Shown in pieces: positions 50,840-61,639 of a stretch of DNA of 64,000 nucleotides (positions within the stretch are counted from its first letter, which is position 1; each line of letters opens with the position of its first letter). The stretch covers positions 20,467-84,466 of the forward strand of contig JARGXX010000126.1 of the NCBI GenBank assembly GCA_030374765.1, given 5' to 3'. Both the position numbers and the translations under genes were made by a program. The notes beneath the pieces are model-generated. The model was not told the DNA's origin, did no database searches, and saw nothing but the letters and a program-made list of their open reading frames with translations. Origin of the DNA: Agarophyton chilense. Its lineage: Eukaryota > Rhodophyta > Florideophyceae > Gracilariales > Gracilariaceae.

Positions 50840-53800
50840 TCAACTTGATCTTCCGATGACTTCTTGCACCTCCCGCCGCACTGCGGTACATCTTGCGTCG
50901 GCAACCGGCCCGTCGAAACTCAGTGGTCGATACTGTCTTCTCTCCCGGCTTCTGTGACTCACTGCAACATTTCCGATAGGACTTTCCCCAAAGGCGAATG
51001 GTGACCGAGTACCCGGTGTCATTGAACCCAGATCGTTGCCTTGACTTCTCCGCACGCTGTGCTGTCAACTCAGAGCCATATTCCTCGTGGACGGTGACAT
51101 GGGAGAAACAAAAATCGATCCGATTTGTTTTGGGGATCTTTGTGTCTTCATGATGCCCATAGCACTCTGCAATAATTTACGATCAATATCCCCAAACATT
51201 TTCTTTTGTTCCCTTCCCTGACGGCGGCTTGCCCGTCTGGAAAGGTCATTCAAACCTTCTGAAGCTTGGTCGTCTGCCTTACTCGCTCGCAATGCTTCCG
51301 CTAATCTCTTTGCATCTCGGCCTCCATTATCTTCGCCCGTCAGTACGATGAAGTTGCTCATGTAAGGCACAAACACTTCGTTATAGAAGCGAATGATATC
51401 GCCTGTCTCTTCAGCCGTCGATTCCGGTCGTGGCCCACTATCATCGGCAGCATCTTCCGCCAACAAATGCCCGAAATCTCCGAGAAAAATGTTACGGGAC
51501 ACTGGTGGAGAATTGCTCAGAAATGTGGAATCACTTGTGTGCTCCAATTGATTGTAGTGCCACACGATATGGCGGAACTGCAGTTGGATATGTTGGATCT
51601 TGGCCACGCCATCTACCACAAACAGGATGATCAAGTCAATATGTCTGTTGACTGTCAAATTCCATCTGCACCACAGAGCATACTGCACGCTTTTCCACAC
51701 TGCCGAACGAAGGTTGGTGGGGCCAAGTCTTCCTAACAAATCCCCTATTCTAGTGCTTGCCAGGGCAAACAATTTTTCAAAAAAGAAGTCTAGAACTCTT
51801 GCTCTGGCTTCAACATCTCCGTACAGTCGTTCCGGACGCCCCATTTCTTTCAACCTTAGTGTGATCATCGCCTTTGTTTCTATACGTTGTCCTTCTTCGA
51901 TCTTCTGCTTTTGCGGCGTAATCGGGGATTGTTCTACACTTTCTGGCTGTTCATTATGTTCTAGTGACTGGTCGGACATCTGTGTGTTCACCAACACTCG
52001 CTCCGACAAATTTCTCTTTTGGTTAGAACGGTTTCTGCTCATCTTGCGTACAAAGGAAATCTCGACTACATGCTTGAAGAACTCGTACCAGAGGCGAGTC
52101 ATGTCTCCATGCCATCCATTCTAGAATACGAGCGTCACAGCTATTCGAATGATTAACCAAGCGATGTGGCATCTGTGGTACAAGGGTATAGAATGTTTAC
52201 AGCGCCTCGTAAGCTCAAAGGGTGATACATTGAACGCACGATAGGCAACTGTGAAAACGTGAAGATCCCTTCTACCCTAGGCATAGACAGCGGTATCCCA
52301 CGCGAAAGTGAGAAAGCTTTTGTGTAGGATGTAGTTGTGAAGTACATTGCTATTAAACTTTTCAGGCTGTTCGCGTAACCGACGACGTTCCTTCTCGAGA
52401 ATACCTTCGATGGTTGAGAAACAGATAGCCAGAGCTTCACGTTTGTACCGGGAATTATTCAGATCCGTAATCACGTCACAAGGCATCAGAGTACCGTCTG
52501 CCAACATCAATGATAGCGTATAATGGGCGACCACCCCCAGTGACCCTTCTCAGATCGTGCGATATAGCCACACTTTCTGGCGGGCATGTGAGACACGTTT
52601 CGCTTCGAGTTTCTGGTCGTTTCTGCTTCAGCTCACTGATCCATGTTGCAGATCGATTGTTGTCAGTGCCGGGAGTGAGAGCAATGTTTGATGATGGAGG
52701 TATAGGAGGCACGATAGTCGTACAGTGCGGCGTAACGACAGCTACTGTGGCCAGTGCCTCCAATGCATCAGGGTGAGTGGACAGATAGCGTGAGAAGCGA
52801 TCCTGGAATGACAGTGACGAATGCATGGCAGATTGAGTGCGCGTGCGACGCGGCGTGGGCGGGCGGGCTTATGATGGGGTGACGGCAAAGTCGGAAGCCT
52901 TCCGAAGATGTCGGGGGCGTGGGGTAGGTGCTGCAGACTGGTTTTCGCCGTCCATACGACGTTTGCGATTGAGAGGTGTGGAAGGCTGTGATGAGGCTTT
53001 AGGCGTTGATGGTGCTGCGTGGGTAGTGGGCTGGGCCGGAGATCGTACGGGCACAGACGGGTCCTTGTTGCGTTTGAACGGTGCAGCGACGGATGGTTGT
53101 ACTGGGCGGAGGCTTTGCCACGAAGTTGATGTTCCAGCGCATGAAGACTGACGTGGTAAGGGGAGCGAGAGTGGTAAAGCGGCAACGGCAGTAAGCTGTG
53201 GCGCGTGAAGAAAGATACGTTCGTCGCTTACAATACGGTCATCGACAGCGGTGAGTTGTTGTGCATACAATTCATCTATTGACTTGCCATGGGCATCGAT
53301 ATCATCTTCAGTAGCCTGAAAGAACGATAACCGAGTGAGGATAGCGGGGGGTAGGAGAGTTACAACTGTGCGTTGGTATTGGTGCAACTCGCTCGACACG
53401 GCGCATGTGATACGAAATACGGCGTTCTCAGGATTGTATGCTGCAATGAGACCGGACTGCGTGAGGCAGGCGAGCAGCAAATGGTAGGTTTAAAAATGGT
53501 GGTACCAGGACCCGGACGGAGATGAGAGCGAGGCCTTTGCAATGATGAACAAGAGCCATGCGAGGGTCGTGAAACAGAGGGGTGATTGTGAAGCAAACGG
53601 CGACCAATGAGAAAGCGTAGCTTTCTCCAAACGTTTGCTGCAACCATGAAGGCGGTGTGCGATGCACGACCGTATGGTGTTGGGAATGGGGGCCGCATGT
53701 TGCGATTGAAAAGGTCCTCGGGGGAGCGTGAGTTGAGTATGAACTCCGGAACGTGACGGACTTGGGCGTTGGCGGCGGAGAGTAACTGTGTGAGGGGAAG

Positions 53801-54121
53801 CTGGGTATCTGATCGGCGCGGTAGGCGACGGAGTGAGGTAAAGAACACAGGCGGAGGTGTATAGATTCGGGGGCCGGGGCTCGGCCGAGTTGTGGATGGT
53901 GTGCGCCAAATTAGCGATACGGATGGGAAGGGCGAGGCTTTGAACGAGGAGGTCGATACAATCCGCTGGGGGGGACTGCGGTTGCTGTGGTTGCTTGAGC
54001 TGTTGGTGGTTGTGTTGCGAGTGAGCCTGTATGTGAGAGGGGGCGGGAGAGGGGGTAGAACAGCACACGTAAACGCTAATTCAGTGTCCCGAGAATACCT
54101 GGAAAATGGAAAGCAGCGCAT
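50840..54121 (-). pseudogene. Retinoblastoma-like pocket protein, apparently decayed
   Basis: Four parts of an RB-family protein appear in order on the minus strand. (1) An N-terminal cyclin-like domain has CFTTLAWLLFIIAKASL (about 53560) and YHLLLACLTQSGLIAAYN (53490-53440). (2) Pocket A has ALAICFSTIEGILEKERRRL (about 52440-52380) and ARILEWMAWRHDSPLV (about 52130-52085). (3) Pocket B lies in the open stretch 52102-51065, with NRHIDLIILFVVDG at residues 152-165, FYNEVFVPYMSNFI at 239-252 and FVSPMSP at 331-337. (4) A possible tail has TRSPFAFGESP (about 51000). RB proteins repress E2F-driven S-phase entry in the nucleus. In-frame stops occur at about 53487 (TAA), 52869 (TAA), 52280 (TAG) and 51065 (TGA), plus three frame changes. 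Small introns could explain some of them (for example GTCACC..TTCCAG around 52880-52790) but not all. Confidence 0.8.
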
Positions 54122-54228
54122 AAATCACACAACCAGCTAAAGAAACCATATAGTGCACGTGATGAAGCAAATATGAGTTTGTCTGGCGTTAGTGGAGACA
54201 ACATGGATGGGAGAACTTTTTGACCGAA

Positions 54229-54845
54229 GGCTACTTTCTTGCATCGTGAGCGCTTGAATGGAAATGGGGCGGCTGCTCCTACAGGTAGACAGCGTTGGGC
54301 ATGAGCACAGGATTTGTCAAAGTCGAATTTGAATGTCGGCTCCGAAACGAATTCGAACCACAGCTATTGCTTTTTTGTAGCTCTTGAGACCGTTACCATC
54401 GAAGCTCGGCCGGAGTATTCACGTGCTAGATGAAGATGATGCCACTGCAAGCTGGGCGCGGGGTACCTGGGCCTTTTATTTGAAGGATTTCTGGTGCCCT
54501 CTGGGCGCGTCATCCCGTGTCCTGAGAGAGAAAATATTCGAACAACAACGGCCTGCAGATGCAAGGGTTGCCGCTTCAATCGTTCACCTTCAAGTGGGAT
54601 GGGTAAGGTGAACAATTCTGTTGCCGCCGCAGACTTCCGACATGCTGACAGAGTTTCGAACTACGCAATATGCGTCCGCGACTCGGAGCAAAGTCTTTAC
54701 AAGAAACAATTGCCAGCCACTGTAACAAGTCCAACAACGACACTATGTGTAGGACAGATCGCTTCTTCTTTGTTTTCATATGGAATAGATTAGATCACCA
54801 TTTCCTGTGATTTCGTGCCCGTGCTTTCTTTTTTCCTCCTTTGAA
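54229..54845. repeat. Inverted repeat arm, left
   Basis: About 617 bp whose reverse complement matches 58741-59360 at roughly 85-90% by eye. Both strands contain an open frame of ~75-85 codons conserved in the other arm, so I cannot say which, if either, is coding. Confidence 0.9.
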
Positions 54846-56590
54846 GACACAGCTCTATGAATATCAACCATAATTCTGGAAAAGTACGCTGAATTACTCA
54901 GAAGACTTTGTGGTTCCCAGAGCAACGATGATGGACATGGACGCCCATCGTGGATTTTCATTTAAGCCCAAGCGAAAAGCGCACGGCACAACGATCGAAA
55001 AGATCCAGCCTTCGATCGGGAAAACGAAAGTCGAGGGCACAATAGACAGGAGTGGAGAAAGGTGATCAAGCCACGGCCTGTGCTTTACAATATTTTATGA
55101 TCGTTCCAATTCTGCAGCACCGTTGCGGTGGTCCTACGAGATGCGAGACAGTACGCCAAACTGTTTTCAATCTGTACCGTTTCAGCCAACCTTGAGCTCG
55201 CACATACGGTCCATTGATTGCATTCTCACCTACAGGGACATTTTAAGTTCACAAGAAATGGTGTCACACTGGCCAATCCGTTTTCTCTTTAGAACACTTG
55301 CTGGAGTGTCACCTGCAAAACTGCTTGATAGCCACATTTGCGCCAGCTCATGAATACAGTTTGATTTCGCTACGCTCGGGAGGAAGCATACTAGTACAGA
55401 AGGTACGCAACTGCTGCACGTAATCAGTTGCCCATCTGCCAGTTTCAGATACGCTGCCGAATCAGCATCTGTTCAGATGCGGTCGAGGGACAAAGAGGTT
55501 GGAGACGGAAAGGTTACGGTGCACGTTTCTGTGCTTGGGGCACAGTCGCGAACAACATGTACATTTTACCAAAGCTGATATCATCCATCACGTGAAGCAC
55601 TATCTGCCTATGGATGTCCATTATTGTTTCCAAAGCGCACAGCTTTCCATCAAGATGAAATTCCCTTCCGCGTTCAGTAAACGCTCCCAATTCTGTAAAC
55701 TGCATCCACAACGCCACAAAAAAAATTCTATGTCTTTTTCGTATCTCGGATCAGATCTGATCACTCGTATGGTCACAGCTGCTCAAGATACTTTCCGAGC
55801 GACATCATAGTAGTATCTACCGTTTTTGAATATCAATGATACAAGTGAGGGCTGTCCAACATGTACCTCTATTCCACTACAGGAGACAAGCCAGCGACCA
55901 CCGCACTCACTTATGTCCAACTGTGTTGATATCTCGAATCACTTTGTTTCCTTCGACGACACCAACTGCGGCAACTGCACCCAGAGCAACGCCGAGCGCA
56001 TTTCGTTCTGCTTGTTCGTGCCATCTGCACCAGCTTCTGATTTGCATACGCATGTGCGTCTCTTGGAACCCAACGAATGCTGTCGTATGACAGACACCGG
56101 CGCCTTGCCATGCGGTCGACATCCATGCTGCCATGCGCTTCCCTCTGTTTTGCAACGAGAATCAAATGCTGTTCAGTCCGTGATTTTGTTGGAGAGCACA
56201 GCTCCTGAATTCTTTCTGTTCTGGTTTATTGCGACAAAACTGGTCCAAGATGATTCACACCGCGTTCAAATTTTGGTTTTCACAGAGAATGGAAACCAGT
56301 GTGCTTTTCGGCTGCGATGAGAGATGATGCTCCGTGACGAAAAACTTCGAGTACTTTCGGACACTAGATCGAATTGAAACAGATCACACTTTTCAGTACT
56401 TGGACGCTGGTGTCGCCGGCGAACACCGAGCTACCTTGCGTCTTTGCCATCAAAGTTGGTCGAGAAATATCGCCCTCTGTGTGTTGAAGCGTTTCCCTCA
56501 CCGTTTGTTCTGTGTACTTTACACGCGTTTCAATCCTTGCGTCCTCCCTCGAAATAAGCAAGGCATCTCACACAACAAACAACCCAATCG
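54846..56590. other. No recognised gene; unique to left side of the inverted duplication
   Basis: 1.75 kb that has no counterpart between the right arm and the paralogous gene. Frames at 55499-55810 and 55826-56320 (plus) and 55717-55514 (minus, with HVMDDISFGKMYMLFATV) are open but match no family I know. Confidence 0.4.
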
Positions 56591-56596
56591 TTTAAG

Positions 56597-57733
56597 ATGG
56601 ACAATGAACTTGTTGCACACCAGTTTTCGGGGTTTCTCAAGAGAAGGGGATTGAACTACACAAATCGCAGCAACCAAAACAGAAGAAGCTTAGATGAGTT
56701 CCCCCGCGCTCTCCGACTACCGCCGCTTGGAAACCCTCAAGCAGGGAGTCTTCCAAGCTTCCAATCTCTATTCGGCCGCTCGGAAGATTCAAGACTTCCA
56801 TCCGGCCATCGATTTATTTCTCAACGACTACCGCCGCTTGGAATATCTCAACCGGGAAGTCTTCCGGGTTTCGAATCTTCATTTGGCCGCCCAGGCGATT
56901 CCAGACTTCCATCTGGCCATCAATTTAGATCTCTTCGACTACCGCCGCTTGGAAACCCGCAACCACAAAGTCTTTCGAGTTTCCAATCTCTATTCGGCCG
57001 CCCATTCGGCCGCCCGGAAGATTCAAGACTTGGATTCGGTCATCAACCCACTTCTTGCGATGTCCGTCGGAGTGGAAGTGGAACCGCTCGTCCCGTGTCT
57101 CTCGAACGGTTTCAGGAAGCAAGGGGCACTCACCCCATTCCTGCACTCCAGTCCCACGGAAATGAACACTACACGGAAATCCCACACCAACACCGCCATG
57201 GGGAAACAGCGTGGCGAAGAAAAAGTGTTCTGAAACTACCTCAGGAGCGCAAGAGTCGGGATGAAGGCGCCCCAGAGATTGCACAGAGATTTTGTTCAGA
57301 TAGCATTCGCCAATCTCCAGTTCATGTGCCTTATCCTGCCCCGGAAGCGTCGTGTCTCGTTCAAGAAGTTTCCCACCGGTCTCCTGAGCACAACCTCCGT
57401 GACGATTCGTTGTTGCCGATACGTACAGCTCCTGCTGGTTGCTCATCATTTCCAACCCATCAACCAGGACTCGAAAAACTTGGCATCACAGGCTCCCGTA
57501 CCAAACGTCCCCAGATTTTCCAGTGTGAGTGGTGTACGAAGTCGTTTGGTCGCAAGCATCATAAGGTGCGACACATCCAAGCCATTCATCGAAAAGTGAG
57601 TTACTTCAGCTTTCACTGCGGATCTCAATCACGTCGGTCTTTTCTAACATTTCTCTTTGCAATTGCTTTTGAAACCATCTTCTTTGACATATTCATATTG
57701 GATCGGGTAGCCAGGTTTTGCAAAGAGCACTGA
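56597..57733 (+). CDS. C2H2 zinc-finger protein with three 37-residue LPPLG repeats
   Basis: 378 codons, open. Three tandem repeats start at residues 41, 78 and 115 (LPPLG.(P/S)Q.GSLP.F.S.FGR..DSRLPSGH). A single C2H2 finger is at 310-331 (C310, C313, H326, H331; CEWCTKSFGRKHHKVRHIQAIH-type), so it probably binds DNA in the nucleus. A consensus splice donor, GTGAGT, follows directly at 57596-57601, and a HMKTAH finger-like end followed by TAA lies at 57742-57762. The last 45 residues given by the unspliced frame are therefore probably intron. A partial paralog faces it at 57934-58737. Confidence 0.65.
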   Translation: MDNELVAHQFSGFLKRRGLNYTNRSNQNRRSLDEFPRALRLPPLGNPQAGSLPSFQSLFGRSEDSRLPSGHRFISQRLPPLGISQPGSLPGFESSFGRPGDSRLPSGHQFRSLRLPPLGNPQPQSLSSFQSLFGRPFGRPEDSRLGFGHQPTSCDVRRSGSGTARPVSLERFQEARGTHPIPALQSHGNEHYTEIPHQHRHGETAWRRKSVLKLPQERKSRDEGAPEIAQRFCSDSIRQSPVHVPYPAPEASCLVQEVSHRSPEHNLRDDSLLPIRTAPAGCSSFPTHQPGLEKLGITGSRTKRPQIFQCEWCTKSFGRKHHKVRHIQAIHRKVSYFSFHCGSQSRRSFLTFLFAIAFETIFFDIFILDRVARFCKEH

Positions 57734-57933
57734 TCGAATCCCACATGAAAACTGCTCATTAAGCTTTCGAGCATTTGCAATTTAGGCTGTACAAGATCTA
57801 CTTTACGGAGATGGAGGATAATTTGAGCCATGTATGCGCAGAGCACCCCAATCGTCACAGTTTACCAACGGGTGTGAGGAAAGTATAGCTTGCGACTCTA
57901 GCCGTAATGGAGTAAGTTATCTACAAGCTTCTA

Positions 57934-58737
57934 TCAGTGTTCTATCGCCTGAAGGTTATGCTCAGGAGAACTGCTTGGAAACTTCTTGCGTGGAATACAA
58001 CGCTTGCGGGGCAGAACAAGGCACGGGAACTGCATATTGGTGAATGTTTTCTGAAGAAAACCCCTGTGAAATCTCTGGCGCTCCTTCTTCCAGACTATTA
58101 TGTTCCTGAAGTACTTCCAGAACGTTGCCTCTTCGCCACACTTTTTCCTCATGGTGGCTGTTGTGTGGCATTTCCGTGGGACTGGAATGCAGTCTTGGTT
58201 GGGGTAAGCGCAACTTGCTTCCTGAGACAAATTGAGAGACACCGGACGAAAGGTCCCACTTCTACTCCGTTGGACATCACAAGAAATGGATTTATGGCCA
58301 AATCCAAGTCTTGAATCTTCCGGGCGGCCAAATGAAGATTCCAAACTTGGGAGAGTTCTCGGTTGAGATGTTCTAAGCGGGTGTTCTCGGAGAGAGCTGG
58401 TTTGATACACGGATGGAAGTCTTGAATCTTCCGGGCGGCCGGAGATGGATTCTAAGCGTGGAAGACTGCCCGTCTGAGGGTTTCCAAGCGGCGGTAGTTT
58501 AGTTGGAGAGCGGGGGGGAAACCCATCTGGGAGTCTTCTGTTTTCGTTGCTGCGATTTGGGTCGTGCAGCCCACATGCCGAAAGGCCTTGTGAGTAATTA
58601 GTATACCTATCTTGATACCGCTGGCAATCGTAAACTGAGAGAAATTCTCTAGTACGCGAAATAACAAGACACGCATTATAAGCTGTCTTCTTTTCCACAC
58701 TTTTCTCGCGTTCTATCAGGAAGCAAGACCGGATCAT
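57934..58737 (-). pseudogene. Inverted partial paralog of the LPPLG-repeat gene, lacking the finger
   Basis: 267 codons, open on the minus strand. From NRSNENRRLPDGFP onward it parallels the plus-strand gene: two LPPLG-type units (the second degenerated to HPLRTSQ), then GFGHKSISCDVQRSRSG, and a shared end SPEHNL. It stops there (TAA at 57934), before the part that encodes the C2H2 finger, and has one repeat fewer. The unrelated first ~60 residues come from sequence adjacent to the right inverted arm. It is probably a truncated by-product of the inverted duplication; a short repeat-only protein is possible. Confidence 0.55.
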
Positions 58738-58740
58738 GTC

Positions 58741-59360
58741 CTCAAAAGACGGAGAAAGAAACCTCGGTCACGAAATCACAGGAAAGGGTGATGTAGTCCA
58801 CACCACACGATAACAAAGAAGAAGCGAGCTGTCCTAAACATAGTAGCGTTGCTATATTTTTGTTACGTTGTGAATGGCAATTATTTCTTGGAAAGATTTT
58901 GCTCCGAGTGGCGGACGCATGTTGAGTGGTTCGAAACTCTGTCAGAATGGCGGGAGTCCAGGCCGGCAACAGAATTGTTCACCTTACCCACCCCACTTGA
59001 AGGTGAACAATTGAAGCGGCAACCCCTGCATCTGCAGGCCGTTGTTGTTCGAATATTTTCTCTCTCAGGACACGGAATGACGCGCCCAGAGGGCACCAGA
59101 AATCCTTCAAATAAAAGGCCCATGTACCTCGCGCCCAGCTTGCAGTGGCATCATCTTCATCTAGCACGTGAATACCCCGGCCGAGCTTTGATGGTAACGG
59201 TCTCAAGAGCGACAAAAAAGCAATAGCTGTGGTCCAAATTCGTTTCGGAGCCGACATTCACATTCGACTTGACAAATCCTGTGCTCATGCCCAACGCTGT
59301 CTTCCTGTTGGAGCAGCCGCCGCATTCCTGTGCAAGCGCTCACGATGCAAGATAGTAGCC
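58741..59360. repeat. Inverted repeat arm, right
   Basis: Reverse complement of 54229-54845. Together with the two facing LPPLG genes it makes a 5.1-kb imperfect palindrome (54229-59360) with a ~570-bp unpaired centre (about 57397-57950). Confidence 0.9.
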
Positions 59361-59728
59361 TAGCATCGCATTATCTGCCAACCACTACAATGTATTAGCA
59401 TTTCATCCAACCGTTTAGAACCAGCACCCAGCCCACTGGTGCTCACCCCGACGCAGTAACGCTACTGAAGCTATTCTCTTCTCTCCACTGCACTACAGAG
59501 TGCCCCGATCTGGTACGTTTTGAAGAATTGAGTTGAGTACCTGTACAATTTTAAACAATATCGCAATGCCCATGTCTATCTATGCCACAGGCACCAGCGA
59601 TACGCTGTACCGCTGTGAAACACGTACAACATCCATCAGTGACGTACAGATTGACATAACCAGTACGTCACCTTAAGTGTCCGGAAGGTCGCATAGTATC
59701 CCTATATAAATCCGGCACGTTATCCTCG
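59361..59728. other. Flank of repeat R with TATA-like box
   Basis: Contains CTATATAAATCC at about 59702-59713, 16-25 bp upstream of the point where homology to the other R copy begins. No coding frame. Confidence 0.4.
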
Positions 59729-60429
59729 GAGCTCTTCCGAGAGCTCCAGGCAGACCCTTTGTGCCGACTATTTCTTGTGTTGAGATCGCTCCCCACACTG
59801 CACACGTATGAACTTCAACAACATGTCCGAAGCTCAACTTACAACCGCATCCTTGCACAAAGGCCTTGTATCATTGTGTGATGCATGAAGACCAAGCCAA
59901 GTTCTATCAGAGTGCAGTGAAAGAAACAGAAGACTTTTGAATACACCATGTCAATGATGATCGCGCACTGAAGCGCATTGCTGATTCTTGGCATGAGCCT
60001 CAGCGTTAAGGGCACAGCATAAAAGTAGAAACAGTCGGCCTTGGGTTGGGAAACAAAAGAGCACGGCGTTGAGCGTGCAAGAATGAAGCGACGAAACAAG
60101 AATCCGTGCTGGACAAATGTTACCGCGGGAGCCTCTCGGCATTTCAGAGCTTAAGATGTCTTATTACACTGCATTTTGGTTGTTAGTCTTAATCTCGGGT
60201 CTATATTCAACCATTTATTGAAGCTTTCTTACAAGTACCTTTCAACAACGAACAACTCTTCTACTCTTAAAATTTCTGTTGCCACGAAAACTTAGTGCAA
60301 AATAAATATCTACTTATGATAAGCTGCTACGCAACCATAGCAGCTAATGCAGTTTGCAATTCATATTAGTACAGAGATTCTGGGCACAATTCAGACTTTT
60401 TTGGGGCACAAGCTTCAGTATACAATCTG
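59729..60429. repeat. Repeat R, copy 2
   Basis: Matches 3674-4375. It ends in ATCTG exactly at the TG that starts the copia C LTR, showing that copia C inserted into this copy. Confidence 0.85.
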
Positions 60430-60690
60430 TGTGAATGTTGCGTTACAGAGACTCACTTTCAATGGACGTGAAGGAACTGGTCAAGTAACCGGCTGTGAGA
60501 AACTGTCCATGCAACAATGAATCTTTGTGAGTACTGACATGCAATAGACCCATCTGATATATAAGACAGAACACTGCACTTGTTCTTGACAAGTGGACCG
60601 TCACAGAGGTTCTCCCCATTTTTGATAAACTACCTCTGATCGTTATCTGATACCGCTACCACTGTCAACCGGTATTCTCAAATTATTCAT
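60430..60690 (+). repeat. Probable 5' LTR of copia C
   Basis: The start is fixed by the end of repeat R and a TG. A TATA-like box (GATATATAAG) lies at about 60555-60565. The end is uncertain because the 3' LTR is outside the window. Confidence 0.5.
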
Positions 60691-60719
60691 TGTTATTGGC
60701 CCAGACCCAGATTCTCGTT

Positions 60720-61530
60720 ACCGAAGGGGCTACCAACGCGGCCAAGATTTTCTTGGAACCTCAAAAAGTGTCCCTTGGACTGATGGTCTTGGAAACCAGG
60801 AAGAATATGCCTCCTTCCGTTGATTTAATGGAATTCGTTCCATGATATTCTACCAGATTCAAATTCTAATAAGATTCCAAGTGCGCTAAGGGGAATTATG
60901 CTACAGTCACAGCTCTACGGTAGAGCCAAGGATCTTTGCAAAGCAATATCCGCTGAAGATATTCGAGCCCGTTGATGGACATAAGGTTATCGTGAATGCA
61001 ATTTACAAACAGTGATTCTCTCGCTGTGGTTAGTGAGGTTTATCAAGCGTTCATGACAATGCTAAACACTCGTCGCGCGCGTAATGAGAGCTATCTAAAC
61101 TTCGAGGCACGCTTTGCAGCTCAAGTATCCAAACTGACTGCTACATCTGGTAGTTGCAAATTGCCGGAGGCAATGAATGCATTCATGTTACTTGCAAACT
61201 CTGGTGTTGAAAAGGGGCAACGAGTATCGGTGCTTGCTGCTGTTGCTACCAATGATTCGATTGCTACTAATGCTGACACGGAAGCATTTCTACTACAGCC
61301 GTATCCTACGAAAAAGTTGCATCTGTGCTTCGTCAGTGTGATCACACAACTACAGAGCCGATGGAAACCTTATCAACCAATTCAATCAATGGATTCAATA
61401 GGCATCCACGCCGAAAACTGTCCCCTGATGCGCTTCTGGATCTGAAGAGCAAAAGTAAGTGTCGGAAATGTCACAAGTACGGACATTGGGCGTTGATCAC
61501 AATGCCGATGGGTCCTTGAAACCTGGGACC
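60720..61530 (+). pseudogene. Copia C gag
   Basis: The best frame (60996-61445) has LNFEARFAAQVSKLTATSG and KLPEAMNAFMLLANSGVEKG, matching the gag of element B. Before it are several stops. At 61455-61505 a knuckle CRKCHKYGHW followed, after a 1-base frame shift, by DHNADG again suggests C-X2-C-X4-H-X4-H. Confidence 0.75.
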
Positions 61531-61639
61531 ATGTCTAGTGAGACGCAAGAGAAGCAGTCAACTCCGTCTGAAAACCAAAGAAAAACGATAACGTTCAACA
61601 TGGCAAACCTGCATTATCTCGCTCCAGCCTATGAAGCTC

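Noticed and set aside
51430-52124. Plus-strand frames opposite the RB pocket
   Set aside because: They are shadows of the minus-strand RB reading, which has strong family motifs.
31152-54121. Stop-codon reassignment explaining the many in-frame stops
   Set aside because: TAA, TAG and TGA all occur inside conserved frames, at positions with different expected residues, and frame shifts are also present. Copia A and the gypsy pol have long frames that use normal stops. Pseudogene decay is simpler.
54384-54611. Conserved small protein in the inverted arms
   Set aside because: Both strands have open frames conserved between the arms (also 58979-59257), and the few differences do not favour either, so coding status cannot be supported.
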